64,000 nt of DNA from Stutzerimonas xanthomarina DSM 18231. GTDB lineage: Bacteria; Pseudomonadota; Gammaproteobacteria; Pseudomonadales; Pseudomonadaceae. Both the position numbers and the translations under genes were made by a program. The notes beneath the pieces are model-generated. The model was not told the origin of the DNA. It saw only the letters and a list, made by a program, of their open reading frames with translations, and did not search any database. The stretch spans positions 1 through 64,000 of the forward strand of contig NZ_FQXA01000006.1 of NCBI RefSeq assembly GCF_900129835.1, in the 5' to 3' direction. Positions 1 to 7,958 of this stretch are shown here, in pieces (the stretch's first letter is position 1; the number at the start of each line of letters is the position of its first letter).

Positions 1-30
1 CTCGGCGTCGGCGAAGGTCATTTGCTTCAT
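1..30 (-). CDS. IS5-family transposase, N-terminal fragment (cut by window edge)
   Basis: Ten codons are visible, giving MKQMTFADAE, which I recognise as the usual N-terminus of one IS5-group DDE transposase. The start codon is at 28-30 and the reading frame is open to the window edge. No catalytic residues can be seen because the rest lies to the left. A weak purine-rich stretch precedes the start. The gene is expected to be about 310-330 codons long if intact, but this cannot be checked here. Confidence 0.7.
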   Translation of the reverse strand, partial: MKQMTFADAE

Positions 31-95
31 CGGGAAACTCGGGCAACGGGATCGGCGTATTTCACCAGATTCGGGAAGTCTTTTTCAGACCATCC
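1..95 (-). mobile_element. End of an IS5-family insertion sequence (rest lies outside the window)
   Basis: The first 30 bases, read on the minus strand, encode the start of an IS5-type transposase. Between that start codon and about position 95 lies a short leader that ends in a sequence typical of IS5-group terminal repeats (minus strand reads GGATGGTCTGAAAAAGAC). Immediately outside is CTAA (96-99), which fits the YTAR target duplicated by IS5 elements. The other end is not in the window, so the boundary and duplication are inferred. Confidence 0.65.
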
Positions 96-118
96 CTAAC
101 CGGGGCCTTATAGACGCG

Positions 119-637
119 TCAGAACGAATCACGGTAATGAATGGCGTAACTCTCAATTCCATCATTTGGATTCTTAATACCTGCGTTTGAATAGTGAATC
201 GCCCGCAATCCTATCTCATGGCCACCAGCGAAACGAAGGCCGGCGCCTATGCGGTCTTCGAACTGAAAAGACGATCCTAAGCCATTGTTTTCAATCTCTG
301 TATTTTCGAATATCGCGATACCAACCGCCGCTTCGAGATAGGGCTTGACCGACCCACCATTGAATTCGTACACGAATACAGGTGCCAGCGAGATGCTGTG
401 ATTGTTGGAGATCCGGTCTCCCTCCCAGTACGTAAACCCTGCATCCCAGTATCCCGTTAACCGACCCGTCTCTGTCTGAAACCAGCTGCGCTCGAACTCT
501 TTTTGAACGCCGAATCGGTAAGTTGTCGTTGACTCACCGGTGCGCCCAACAGCAGCGGTAAAATCTAAAGCGTGTGTAGCAGTCATTGGTATAAGCACAG
601 CCGTCGCAACCGCGGCGAGATAGGCCCATTTTTTCAT
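119..637 (-). CDS. pagL: Lipid A 3-O-deacylase PagL
   Basis: This outer-membrane beta-barrel hydrolase removes the 3-O-linked acyl chain of lipid A. The 172-residue precursor has a signal peptide (about 1-23, ending THA). The C-terminal part carries the PagL catalytic arrangement: His148 and Ser150 in the motif HYSN, and Glu162 in GIESY, in the family's usual spacing. The last residue is Phe, as expected for a barrel protein. Length matches the family. The gene stands alone, with its stop codon about 20 bp from the end of an IS5-type element. PagL modifies lipid A and so affects recognition by host receptors and cationic peptide resistance; regulation is not visible in the sequence. Confidence 0.9.
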   Translation of the reverse strand: MKKWAYLAAVATAVLIPMTATHALDFTAAVGRTGESTTTYRFGVQKEFERSWFQTETGRLTGYWDAGFTYWEGDRISNNHSISLAPVFVYEFNGGSVKPYLEAAVGIAIFENTEIENNGLGSSFQFEDRIGAGLRFAGGHEIGLRAIHYSNAGIKNPNDGIESYAIHYRDSF

Positions 638-844
638 TTTGGCTTCCTGTAGATACGGGTTTTCCCGGCGCTAGGTAACGAGAGCCCAGCGCCGTTGAAC
701 GGAGCGGAATAACAACAAACTGGAATCGATACAACTACGATAGACATGCTCATACATAGAAAGCCAAAGGTGGCTAGGGGCACATGTACGAAACAGATCT
801 CAACATGGGAAGCCTAGGGCGCTTTGACCGGCCCTAGGATCGTG

Positions 845-1114
845 TTAGTGCCCTCTACTGCAAGCATCAGAAAGCGCCTTATATTTAACCGTTTGGATTT
901 TTCCAGACGAATCTGCGTATTTCATTATGTAATCTATTGGCTTGCAGGTACGGCCTTCTTCAACTGAAGATATGGACAGGACATTCTGTATGTCCAGATT
1001 GGCGTCATAGGTATAGGTTGTCGGAGCGCTTTCAGCGAGCGCGCCTAGCGACAAGAGCAAGCCAAGGCTGGCGAGAACAAGGTTTGCTGGTTTACTCATT
1101 TTCTTGCTGGTCAT
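845..1114 (-). CDS. DUF2790 small periplasmic protein
   Basis: An 89-residue exported protein. After a signal peptide (about residues 1-27, ending in ALAES) comes a compact domain with the DUF2790 pattern: YTYDANLDIQNVLSIS, then a central Cys-Lys-Pro and a C-terminal SDACS, so two conserved cysteines that may form a disulfide. The start was set at 1114 because AGGA lies eight bases upstream; a longer reading frame begins upstream but lacks such a site. DUF2790 proteins are numerous in pseudomonads and several respond to metals such as copper, but their role is unknown. It sits in the A+T-richer left part of the window. Confidence 0.75.
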   Translation of the reverse strand: MTSKKMSKPANLVLASLGLLLSLGALAESAPTTYTYDANLDIQNVLSISSVEEGRTCKPIDYIMKYADSSGKIQTVKYKALSDACSRGH

Positions 1115-1256
1115 ATTTACATTCCTGGTTACTAAATAATTGCTTGATATCTTCAGGCGCGGCATCAGGCAAACTAGCAATTTAGCAAGCGACATAGCGA
1201 TACTCGTCCCTTGAAGCACTGTTAAAGCTAGAAGTAGTCAGCCGGCTTAATTTCGA

Positions 1257-1691
1257 TCAATAGATATTCTCGGTCACCCCCTTTTGTAGACTTGCTGATA
1301 AACCTTTGGAACACGCGACCATTCTGTCTATTAAACGGCCTTGGTCGCGCAGATCGGTTCTTTGATACACCGCGTACCTGTTGTCGTCTTGCAAGATATA
1401 AAACTCAACAGGCCCTGATGGGACTGCATTGTCGGGCGAATCGGCATAAATACTCGACTCTTCGCCGCTTCTTATTACAACGGTCTCGAACCCTTTGCCA
1501 ATATCAAATTTTATACAATTAAAGAACTCTCTCTCCTGTATCAAGGTAATCTCCGGGTATCGGTCGCGCCCCTGCCTTATGTCTGGGTTTTGCATGCAGC
1601 CTGTTAACAGCAATGCAGGCACAAGCAAAGCCAATACAACTATCAACGAAAGTGAACGGTTACCAAATACAAGATTTTTAATATTTCTCAC
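1257..1691 (-). CDS. Putative lipoprotein of unknown function
   Basis: A 144-residue protein starting with GTG, preceded by GGAAG five bases upstream. The N-terminus is basic, followed by a hydrophobic stretch and a lipobox LLTGC with Cys32, so it should be lipidated and exported. The mature part is mixed alpha/beta in appearance with two further cysteines (in FNCIKF and MVACSKG). I recognise no family. It lies 142 bp upstream, in transcription order, of the DUF2790 gene on the same strand; the two could be co-transcribed but the gap is large. Its codon usage is less G+C-rich than the window's core genes. Confidence 0.6.
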   Translation of the reverse strand: MRNIKNLVFGNRSLSLIVVLALLVPALLLTGCMQNPDIRQGRDRYPEITLIQEREFFNCIKFDIGKGFETVVIRSGEESSIYADSPDNAVPSGPVEFYILQDDNRYAVYQRTDLRDQGRLIDRMVACSKGLSASLQKGVTENIY

Positions 1692-1918
1692 AACCGCTTC
1701 CCTTGACGATAACCATTACAAACAGCCGCGGAAAAGCGTGCCCAATACTTTTCACAACCGAGCGAGAGCTTTCGCTATTAGCGGCCGTCAAAATTAGAGG
1801 ATCTACTTATCTAAGTAACAGAAACGAAGTTGTTCTTACACTATCTGTAAGCGCTAACCACTATTACCATTCAAGCCAAAGGCTCTGCGACAAAAAAGAC
1901 GTTATGCGACTACAGGAA
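1692..1918. other. Gene-free A+T-rich spacer
   Basis: No open frame with a credible start and composition was found here. The stretch is clearly richer in A+T than the surrounding chromosome. It lies between the lipoprotein gene and the broken oxidoreductase gene and may contain the lipoprotein promoter and the remains of the lost 3' part of the oxidoreductase. Confidence 0.4.
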
Positions 1919-2434
1919 TCAATGGATCTGCTGCTGCGATGCTGCATGTCGATCAGCAGCCGGCGGGTAAATCCAGACGCTATTAATCAGCTGTTTGCGA
2001 GCTTTCGCTTCATCTCGCACCGTATTTTTACTTCTCGATTCCTCGTCCAACTGATCCACATCGGAAGTATGCTCAATGCCAGCTAGCGCTGGACGCACCA
2101 CCTTGCTACAAGCAGCTAGTAATCGGTCATATGCCAGTTCCAGCGGCTCAAATTGGGCGTTGCGGTATATGACGACTCGGCTGCTTACGTCGATATGCTC
2201 AGCCATACCCTTTACGAAGGTTACGTCGACAGCGGCTAAGAGCTCGTCCAAAGAAGCAACCATCCTGTGCACATCAGACTCGTAGAAGCGTGGCCGTACA
2301 TGGAGTTCGGCCTGCGGCGCCATGACCTCGATTTCGACGTCGTTGCGGCTGTGTTTTTCCAACATACGAGTGGCGCTAAGCGCACTCCACATGCCGCTGA
2401 ACCCTGCACCAACGATGAGAATGCGCTGCTTCAT
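1919..2434 (-). pseudogene. Truncated NAD(P)/FAD-dependent oxidoreductase (NDH-2-like)
   Basis: The first ~130 codons match the N-terminal FAD-binding half of NADH dehydrogenase-like (NDH-2/FerB class) flavoproteins: ILIVGAGFSG forms the dinucleotide-binding loop at residues 5-14. The motif usually read as LAAGSKV is here LLAACSKVV, so a key glycine is replaced by cysteine. After DVDQLDE the sequence no longer resembles the family and stops at 171 residues, whereas intact members have roughly 370-430. The NAD-binding domain and C-terminal part are missing. The start (2434) is supported by AGGAAAGG upstream. It is divergent from an intact Rrf2 regulator gene, a common pairing, so this probably was that regulator's target. 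Confidence 0.75.
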
Positions 2435-2528
2435 CGGAACCTTTCCTGAATTACAAAACGGGTGCTCACCAGATCTGTAGGCCGGCAACCGCTGTTGGGT
2501 GCTGCAGATGAGCGAACCGGCTCAATAA

Positions 2529-2549
2529 CTACGACAATACTAGTCGTAG
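2529..2549. promoter_or_regulatory. Candidate Rrf2 operator (inverted repeat)
   Basis: In the 322-bp region shared by the broken oxidoreductase gene and the divergent rrf2-family gene there is a perfect dyad, CTACGAC-7 bp-GTCGTAG. Rrf2 regulators bind dyads of this general size next to their own gene. The remainder of 2435-2756 holds the ribosome sites of both genes and nothing else that I can identify. Binding is inferred. Confidence 0.5.
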
Positions 2550-2756
2550 ATTTGCGACGCAAGCTTTTGTTGATCTGGAAGGCCACCGCTTGTGACCACC
2601 AAGCGGCTGCGACCATGCAGCGCTTGGTTTACGTGTGGTTCAGGCATAACCTAAGGCAGATGGGAGCTTAACTGCAGGCAAGTCAAAGGCAGACTCCCCT
2701 TGAATAGCCCAAAATGTCCCAACTGAAATGCGGTTGCTATAGGCGGAGTTTCTGAT

Positions 2757-3254
2757 ATGGCGTTGTACAGTGCAGGAGTGGAGTACGGGGTTCACTGCCT
2801 ACTTTTCTTAACTGACGAGAAAGGCGATGCACGCGAGGCCAGTGTGCGGACGTTGGCTGAGCTTCAAGGTGTTCCCGCGGAATTACTGGCGAAGGTATTC
2901 ACTCGCCTGGCCAAGGCGAATTTGGTTGTCGCGACCGAAGGGGTGCGTGGCGGTTTCCGTTTAGCGCGCCCTGCAGACGAAATCACCGTGCTGGATATCG
3001 TTCGAGCAATTGATGGAGAGAAGGAAATCTTCAAGTGCCGCAACGTGCGTCAACGTTGCGCAGTGTTCGAAACCCACTGTCCAGAGCCTGATTGGGAAAG
3101 TTTTGGGCCCTGTAGCATCCATGCCATCATGATTCAGGCTCAGCAGCGGATGGAGGAAGCCCTTGCTCAGCAGACCATTCTGGATATCGTTCGCCGGATT
3201 GCACGTAAAACACCGCCAGAGTACGGAGAGCAGGTCCTCAAGTGGATCAGTTGA
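2757..3254 (+). CDS. Rrf2-family transcriptional regulator
   Basis: A 165-residue protein with the N-terminal winged helix of the Rrf2 family (residues 1-75; RGGFRLARP is the wing). Cys94, Cys101, Cys108 and Cys119 form a cluster in the region that, in IscR and NsrR, ligates an iron-sulfur centre; four rather than three cysteines are present, and spacing differs from IscR, so it could be a thiol- or cluster-based redox sensor. GGAG lies upstream of the ATG. It is divergent from a truncated flavin oxidoreductase gene, with a dyad between them. The regulator itself looks intact, so it may have outlived its main target or control other loci. Confidence 0.85.
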   Translation: MALYSAGVEYGVHCLLFLTDEKGDAREASVRTLAELQGVPAELLAKVFTRLAKANLVVATEGVRGGFRLARPADEITVLDIVRAIDGEKEIFKCRNVRQRCAVFETHCPEPDWESFGPCSIHAIMIQAQQRMEEALAQQTILDIVRRIARKTPPEYGEQVLKWIS

Positions 3255-3497
3255 CTGCTCTGGAAGCAGCGAAAGCCCGCTTTGAAATCCTCCTTGTATC
3301 GCAGCTTTCCTTCACGTCTGCCGACAACCCGAGAATTTGGCCCGTACTTTCTATGGCCAACGGCGCTAGATATCTGAGCGAGCCAAACGGGACAGCCGGA
3401 TGGCCGTTTCCCGGACTATCCGGCGAGTAGCCTGGAAGTGATACCAGGATAAAGACTTCGCGCTCTTCGACGCCACGAAGGCGGAGCACAGCTGGTA

Positions 3498-4403
3498 TCA
3501 CCCCACCACCTCACACAACCCACCCGGCACCTTCATCACCCACTCCCTCACCGCAAGCACCGTCGGATCATCCCGACGGCTCTCCGGATATACGAGATGA
3601 AACGGCTTGCCCGGCATCTCCGGCCCGAACGGCTGCAGCAGCCGCCCTTCTCTCAATTCATCCTCGATCAACTGACGGCTCATCAGTGCCACGCCCTGCG
3701 CGCCGATGGCGGCTGAGATGGCGTGGGTCTCGTCGGAGAAGACCAGCCCGGCGCTGACGTCCAGCCCCGGCACGTTGGCGAGCTTCTGCCATGACGCCCA
3801 ATGAATCGGGGCCGAGGCGGCACCCCGCGCGTGAAAGTGGATCAGCGGGTGGTTGGGCAGGTCGGCGACGTCGCGAAGGCCCAACAGCGGACTGCAGACC
3901 GGGACGAAGGTGTTGTCGATCAGCTTCTCAGCCACCAGCCCTGGCCAGCGCCCATCGCCGTAGCGGATGGCGATATCCGCCGTAACGCCATCCAGCGCCA
4001 CCGGCTCGTGCGAGGTGTGGAAGCGCAGGTCGATACCAGGATGCGAATCGCGCAGCAGGCAGACCCAGGGCACCAGCCAGCGCACGGCAATGGCCGGCGT
4101 GGTGCTGAGGGTGATCGCCTGCCGGCACGGCCCCGCACTAAGGCGTTCGACCGTGGCGCTGATGCTGTCGAACGCGGTCTCCAGCGTCTGCTGCAGGTCA
4201 CGGCCTTGGGCGGTGAGTTCCAGCTGCCGGGGTTTGCGCAGAAACAGCGCCACGCCGAGGGAATCTTCCAGCGAGCGAATCTGGTGACTGATGGCCGTAG
4301 CGGTGACATTCAACTCTTCGGCGGCCTGCTTGGCGCTCTCGTGGCGTGCGGCGGCTTCGAAGGCACGTAGCGCAGAAAGCGAAGGTAACCAGCGGTGCGC
4401 CAT
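3498..4403 (-). CDS. LysR-family transcriptional regulator (GcvA-like)
   Basis: A 301-residue regulator. The N-terminal winged helix-turn-helix (about 4-63, LSALRAFEAAARHESAKQAA onward) is followed by the periplasmic-binding-protein-like effector domain (about 90-295). The sequence PSLSALRAFEAAARH is typical of the GcvA/AmpR branch. The start at 4403 has GAGGA about ten bases upstream. It is divergent from an azoreductase-like gene, the standard arrangement in which a LysR protein controls the neighbouring gene through the shared 118-bp promoter. The inducer cannot be predicted; quinones or electrophiles would fit the neighbour. The gap to the preceding rrf2-type gene (3255-3497) holds no gene. 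Confidence 0.88.
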   Translation of the reverse strand: MAHRWLPSLSALRAFEAAARHESAKQAAEELNVTATAISHQIRSLEDSLGVALFLRKPRQLELTAQGRDLQQTLETAFDSISATVERLSAGPCRQAITLSTTPAIAVRWLVPWVCLLRDSHPGIDLRFHTSHEPVALDGVTADIAIRYGDGRWPGLVAEKLIDNTFVPVCSPLLGLRDVADLPNHPLIHFHARGAASAPIHWASWQKLANVPGLDVSAGLVFSDETHAISAAIGAQGVALMSRQLIEDELREGRLLQPFGPEMPGKPFHLVYPESRRDDPTVLAVREWVMKVPGGLCEVVG

Positions 4404-4521
4404 GGCTGAGTTTTCCTCATCTGTAACCGAAAGAAATGGTCGTTTGTCGCCCATAGAGCCTAAATCTAGTCTGGGCCTACCGCGAATGACAGATGAATTC
4501 TGTTTATAGAGGAGACCTACC

Positions 4522-5244
4522 ATGACGCACCTTCTGCACCTCGACGCCAGCGCCCGCCCCGGCTTTGCCGGCAAAGACGAGCACGGCTCCCACAGCCGTA
4601 ATCTTACCCACCGTTTCGCCAGCCAGTGGCTGGCCCGCCGCGCACAGGACAGCGTGACCTACCGGGACATCGGGCAGAACCCACCCTCCTACATCAGCCA
4701 TGACTGGATCGCCTCCAGCTTCACGCCGGAAGAACGCCGTGAGCCTTGGATGACGGAAACATTGGCGGAAAGCGACCAGCTGGTCGATGAGCTGATCGCC
4801 GCCGATGTATTGGTCATCGGCACGCCGCTTTACAACTTCGGCATGCCCGCCGCGCTGAAGGCCTGGATTGACCTGATCGTGCGGCCGGGGCGGACGGTCG
4901 CGGTCGACGAAACCAGGCTCCCTGACCCCTACATCCCGTTGCTGGCGGACCGGCCACGGCATGCAGTCATCCTCACCGCAAGGGGTGGCATCGGCTTTGG
5001 GCCCGGTGGGGAGATGGCGCATATGAATCATCTGGAGCCGAACCTGATGACCGCACTTAATTTCATCGGCATCACCCGCATCCACCAAATCGCCATCGAA
5101 GGGCAGGAAACCGGAGGTGATGTGCTGGCTGCTTCGGTGGAACAGGCGCTATGCGCGGTGGATGCGTTGGTGGCATCGCTTCAGGCGGCGTTTGACGATC
5201 CCGCCTCGAAGTTAGCCCGCCAACGGCAGGCAGAACCCGTCTAG
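4522..5244 (+). CDS. FMN-dependent NAD(P)H:quinone oxidoreductase / azoreductase-like flavoprotein
   Basis: A 240-residue flavodoxin-fold protein of the NAD(P)H dehydrogenase (quinone)/azoreductase family. The clearest motif is GTPLYNFGMPAALKAWID (about residues 99-116), the FMN-contacting loop of AzoR, followed by LTARGG, which also contacts flavin. Such enzymes reduce quinones and azo compounds by two electrons using NAD(P)H and act in the cytoplasm as homodimers. It is longer than E. coli AzoR (201 residues), chiefly at the C-terminus. AGGAG lies just before the ATG. Divergent from the LysR gene, which probably controls it. Confidence 0.85.
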   Translation: MTHLLHLDASARPGFAGKDEHGSHSRNLTHRFASQWLARRAQDSVTYRDIGQNPPSYISHDWIASSFTPEERREPWMTETLAESDQLVDELIAADVLVIGTPLYNFGMPAALKAWIDLIVRPGRTVAVDETRLPDPYIPLLADRPRHAVILTARGGIGFGPGGEMAHMNHLEPNLMTALNFIGITRIHQIAIEGQETGGDVLAASVEQALCAVDALVASLQAAFDDPASKLARQRQAEPV

Positions 5245-5615
5245 CAGGCGATCTCCGAGAGAAGCTTGACCGTCCTGCACTCCGTGTAGGAACGCCGCCC
5301 ACTGGTGCTTCAACGTCTTGCTAACAGCTAGCCTGGCGGTGAAAAGCACGCAGCGATGCGGAGCGCAGCAGATGGTTCCATGCTGTTACACCGAAGCCAT
5401 CGTAGGCCGGTTGTCAGGGGCGGTTGCTCGCCTCAAGCTTCTTTCCTACAGCGGCGGTTACTTCCCGCAAGCCTTGGCTGGTCACCTTCGCCCAGTCGCT
5501 GTCCGTTACGAATTGCCTACCGTCTTGGCGCCATCGGTCGCTGGACGGAACCCACGCATCCTGGCCACTTATCGCCGGGTACAATGGCACCTTTTCGCAC
5601 CGCACCGGAGCTCCC
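5245..5615. other. 371-bp stretch without a confident gene
   Basis: No convincing coding region was found. The minus strand is open from about 5623 to 5414 and gives a somewhat protein-like 69-residue sequence ending TSQGLREVTAAVGKKLEASN, but no family is recognised, no ribosome site is seen, and it overlaps the start of the acetyltransferase gene. It could be a gene remnant. Confidence 0.35.
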
Positions 5616-6311
5616 ATGTTCACCCTCTGCCACCTGAACTCTCCGCCGCCGGAATCGATGAAAAGCCAACTGCTGCAGATGGTGGTGGACTACCTCAGCG
5701 ACATCAGCGCGATTTCACTGCGCCCCAGCAACCCGCTGTATCAGCTGTATCAATACGTGGTGGGGCTCGAAGTGCACCGCTATCTGGACAGCATGGAGGG
5801 CGCCCCGGCGGGCGCGCCTGAATTGATCATGGCGCTGGATGCCGACGAACCGGCCAACCTGGTCGGCTTCGCGCTGTATCTGCCTTATGTGGATGATCCC
5901 GAGGCGTGCTCGCTGCTGTATCTGGCAGTGCGGGACAGCCATCGCCGGCAGGGCATCGGGCGGGCCATGGTCGATGCAATGCTGACGCGCTATCCGCATG
6001 GAGAAGTGGCGTGTGTGGCCGGTAAGGTGTCGTATTTCCAATCGCTGGGCTTTCAGCCATTGGCGGCTCGCGGCCCTCAGGTACTCATGAATACGCAAAG
6101 CCAGGCGTCCAGCGGACTAGTAGCGGTGCAGGATCTGGAGCCGATCTTCAAGTCTGAGGAAGTTCGCCAGATTCATAGCTATCTGGTCAAACAACACGGC
6201 GCCGAAGCCATGAGCGACGCGGAGAAAAGCCGCGATCAATTACTCGATGAGCTGGCTCAACAGGCGATTCATCTGACGCAGACGTCCTCGACGGCCAATC
6301 GGTTGCATTGA
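5616..6311 (+). CDS. GNAT-family N-acetyltransferase
   Basis: A 231-residue protein whose central part is a GNAT fold. The acetyl-CoA pyrophosphate loop is RRQGIGRAM, preceded by the beta strand LLYLAVRDS. This is the diagnostic motif A. A C-terminal extension of about 70 residues (SEEVRQIHSYLVKQHG onward) is predicted helical and is not part of the GNAT core. GGAG precedes the chosen ATG; a longer frame upstream lacks a ribosome site. The acceptor substrate is unknown. The gene is alone and convergent with the methyltransferase gene that follows. Confidence 0.8.
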   Translation: MFTLCHLNSPPPESMKSQLLQMVVDYLSDISAISLRPSNPLYQLYQYVVGLEVHRYLDSMEGAPAGAPELIMALDADEPANLVGFALYLPYVDDPEACSLLYLAVRDSHRRQGIGRAMVDAMLTRYPHGEVACVAGKVSYFQSLGFQPLAARGPQVLMNTQSQASSGLVAVQDLEPIFKSEEVRQIHSYLVKQHGAEAMSDAEKSRDQLLDELAQQAIHLTQTSSTANRLH

Positions 6312-6337
6312 TTGCCGGCCCAGCGCAGCCATACGCT

Positions 6338-7081
6338 TCATAACTTCACACAGGCAAAGATCGCGTTGCCGGACGTCCCGTTCCAGGGAAGGATCTTTTC
6401 GTAATCATGCTCCAGCACGTGCACGCCGAAATACGGCTGCAACAGCTTGCTCAGCTCGGCGAAACTCACCGCCACCATGCGATGCTCGTCGTGCCATGTC
6501 TGACTTTGCCCCGCTGTCGTTCTTTCGATCCGCAGTTTCAACAGCTGTTGCTCGCCCGCCCCAGCGTAGTGCCAACCCGAGCTGAAGCTGAACAACCCAT
6601 CGGGGTGGTTAGCTTCGTGCGCTACGAATGACGCGTTATCGATGGTGTGTTTGTCGACTGCGTTGAAGCAAAACAGCCCACCGGTTGCCAATGCACCTCG
6701 CACGCTAGCGATGCAGGCCTGCAATCGTGCAATTTCGGCACTGTAGTGAATCGAATAGAGAAAACAGGTGATTAGATCGGCTGGCTGAGCCACGGTGAAG
6801 CCGCACATGTCCTGACGTGAAAACTCAGCTTCCGGGCAGCGGACGGCCGCCCTGTCCAGCATGGGCTGATTGATATCGAGTCCACTGCTCTGATAGCCAG
6901 CATCAAGAAAGTGCCGTACATGCGGGCCTGTGCCACAGGCGAGATCCAGGTGTCGGTTGCCGCCGTTACCGAACAACTTGTGCAGACGATGAACACAGTG
7001 GCTTTGCGCGCGGTAGTCGATATCGGCGCACATGAGGTCGTAGTAACCCGACAAGTCGGTATAGATAGCGGTGCCGGGCAT
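6338..7081 (-). CDS. Class I SAM-dependent methyltransferase
   Basis: A 247-residue Rossmann-type methyltransferase. SAM-binding motif I is LDLACGTGPHVRHFLDAG (about 45-62), with an acidic residue at the end of strand 2 in SSGLDINQPML, and motif IV as DLITCFLYSIHY. The first lines, TDLSGYYDLMCADIDYR, match small-molecule methyltransferases that follow a DLSxxYD start. The start at 7081 was chosen over one 23 codons upstream because the family begins here; the ribosome site is weak. The acceptor is not predictable. It is followed, on the opposite side, by a TetR gene on the same strand 171 bp away. Confidence 0.8.
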   Translation of the reverse strand: MPGTAIYTDLSGYYDLMCADIDYRAQSHCVHRLHKLFGNGGNRHLDLACGTGPHVRHFLDAGYQSSGLDINQPMLDRAAVRCPEAEFSRQDMCGFTVAQPADLITCFLYSIHYSAEIARLQACIASVRGALATGGLFCFNAVDKHTIDNASFVAHEANHPDGLFSFSSGWHYAGAGEQQLLKLRIERTTAGQSQTWHDEHRMVAVSFAELSKLLQPYFGVHVLEHDYEKILPWNGTSGNAIFACVKL

Positions 7082-7252
7082 GATGGCCTGAGGTGCGAGG
7101 ACTGGATGGGGCGCGCATATTATCCCGGCCGACTGGAAATCGCCTGGCAATTACGCATGAGCTGGCACGGCGGCCTACCGCCCTCCCGATGTCCAGCGCG
7201 CCCCGCTTGATTCCCCTTGAGTAAGTTTGCACCGGCCGATGATCGATAGCGT

Positions 7253-7885
7253 TCAGACCGGGACGACCGGCCCCGCGAGCCTGTCCAGGCACAGCTGTTC
7301 CATGCAGCGGGCCCAATCGCTCATTCGATCCGCTTCGAGCTGCACCAGCATCGCGTAGCGGCGCCCGCCCCAGACCGAAAGATGAAGCGCTTCCAGGGTT
7401 GCAGCAGACGGGCGCGCCGGCAGGTCGGTCGCCGCGTCGATGACGCGTTGCCAGGCGCCCAATAGATCCTCATAGACCCGGCGCTGGTGCTTGGGCTCAG
7501 CCACCAGCGTTTCCAGCTCGAGCATGTCCGGGTGGAACCAGGGTAGCTGAGGCTCGGCCCCGGCCAAGGTGCGCACCAGGCGCCGGATGCGCTCGGGCCA
7601 GGCAAGGGCGACCGGCGCTACGGCTCGCGCCTCGATGGACTCCAGCAACTGCTCGACGCAATAGCGCACGTAGCCTGAGTGCAGCGCGTGTTTGCTAGGG
7701 AAATAGTCGTACAGGGTGCCGATGGCCACACCGGCTTCCAGCGCGACCGCCCGGGTCGTCAATCGAGACCAGCCGTCGCGCTGCCATATCCGAACATAGC
7801 TGTCGAAAATCGCCTGAACGGTGACCTTGGCGCGCTGCTGAGTGGGCCGTTTGAGCGGCTTGGCGCTCGGCAATCGTATGCTCAT
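7253..7885 (-). CDS. TetR-family transcriptional regulator
   Basis: A 210-residue regulator. The helix-turn-helix lies at about 18-68, with TTRAVALEAGVAIGTLYDYFPSKHAL as the DNA-reading part (the YxYFPSK signature of the family). The remaining helical domain should bind the ligand and form the dimer. It is divergent from the DUF2855 gene, with about 70 bp between the starts, and so likely represses that gene. No local palindrome stands out enough to call an operator. Confidence 0.88.
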   Translation of the reverse strand: MSIRLPSAKPLKRPTQQRAKVTVQAIFDSYVRIWQRDGWSRLTTRAVALEAGVAIGTLYDYFPSKHALHSGYVRYCVEQLLESIEARAVAPVALAWPERIRRLVRTLAGAEPQLPWFHPDMLELETLVAEPKHQRRVYEDLLGAWQRVIDAATDLPARPSAATLEALHLSVWGGRRYAMLVQLEADRMSDWARCMEQLCLDRLAGPVVPV

Positions 7886-7958
7886 CTAATCCGAACCCGG
7901 CGGTGAAACGAAAGGGCTACAGTCAATGCCGTCCATTTACGAACCCAAGGTGCCATCG

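Noticed and set aside
3242-3430. 62-codon frame overlapping the Rrf2 stop
   Set aside because: No ribosome site, no family, and the frame ends in a region containing only a small inverted repeat (GATACCAG/CTGGTATC, 3440-3499).
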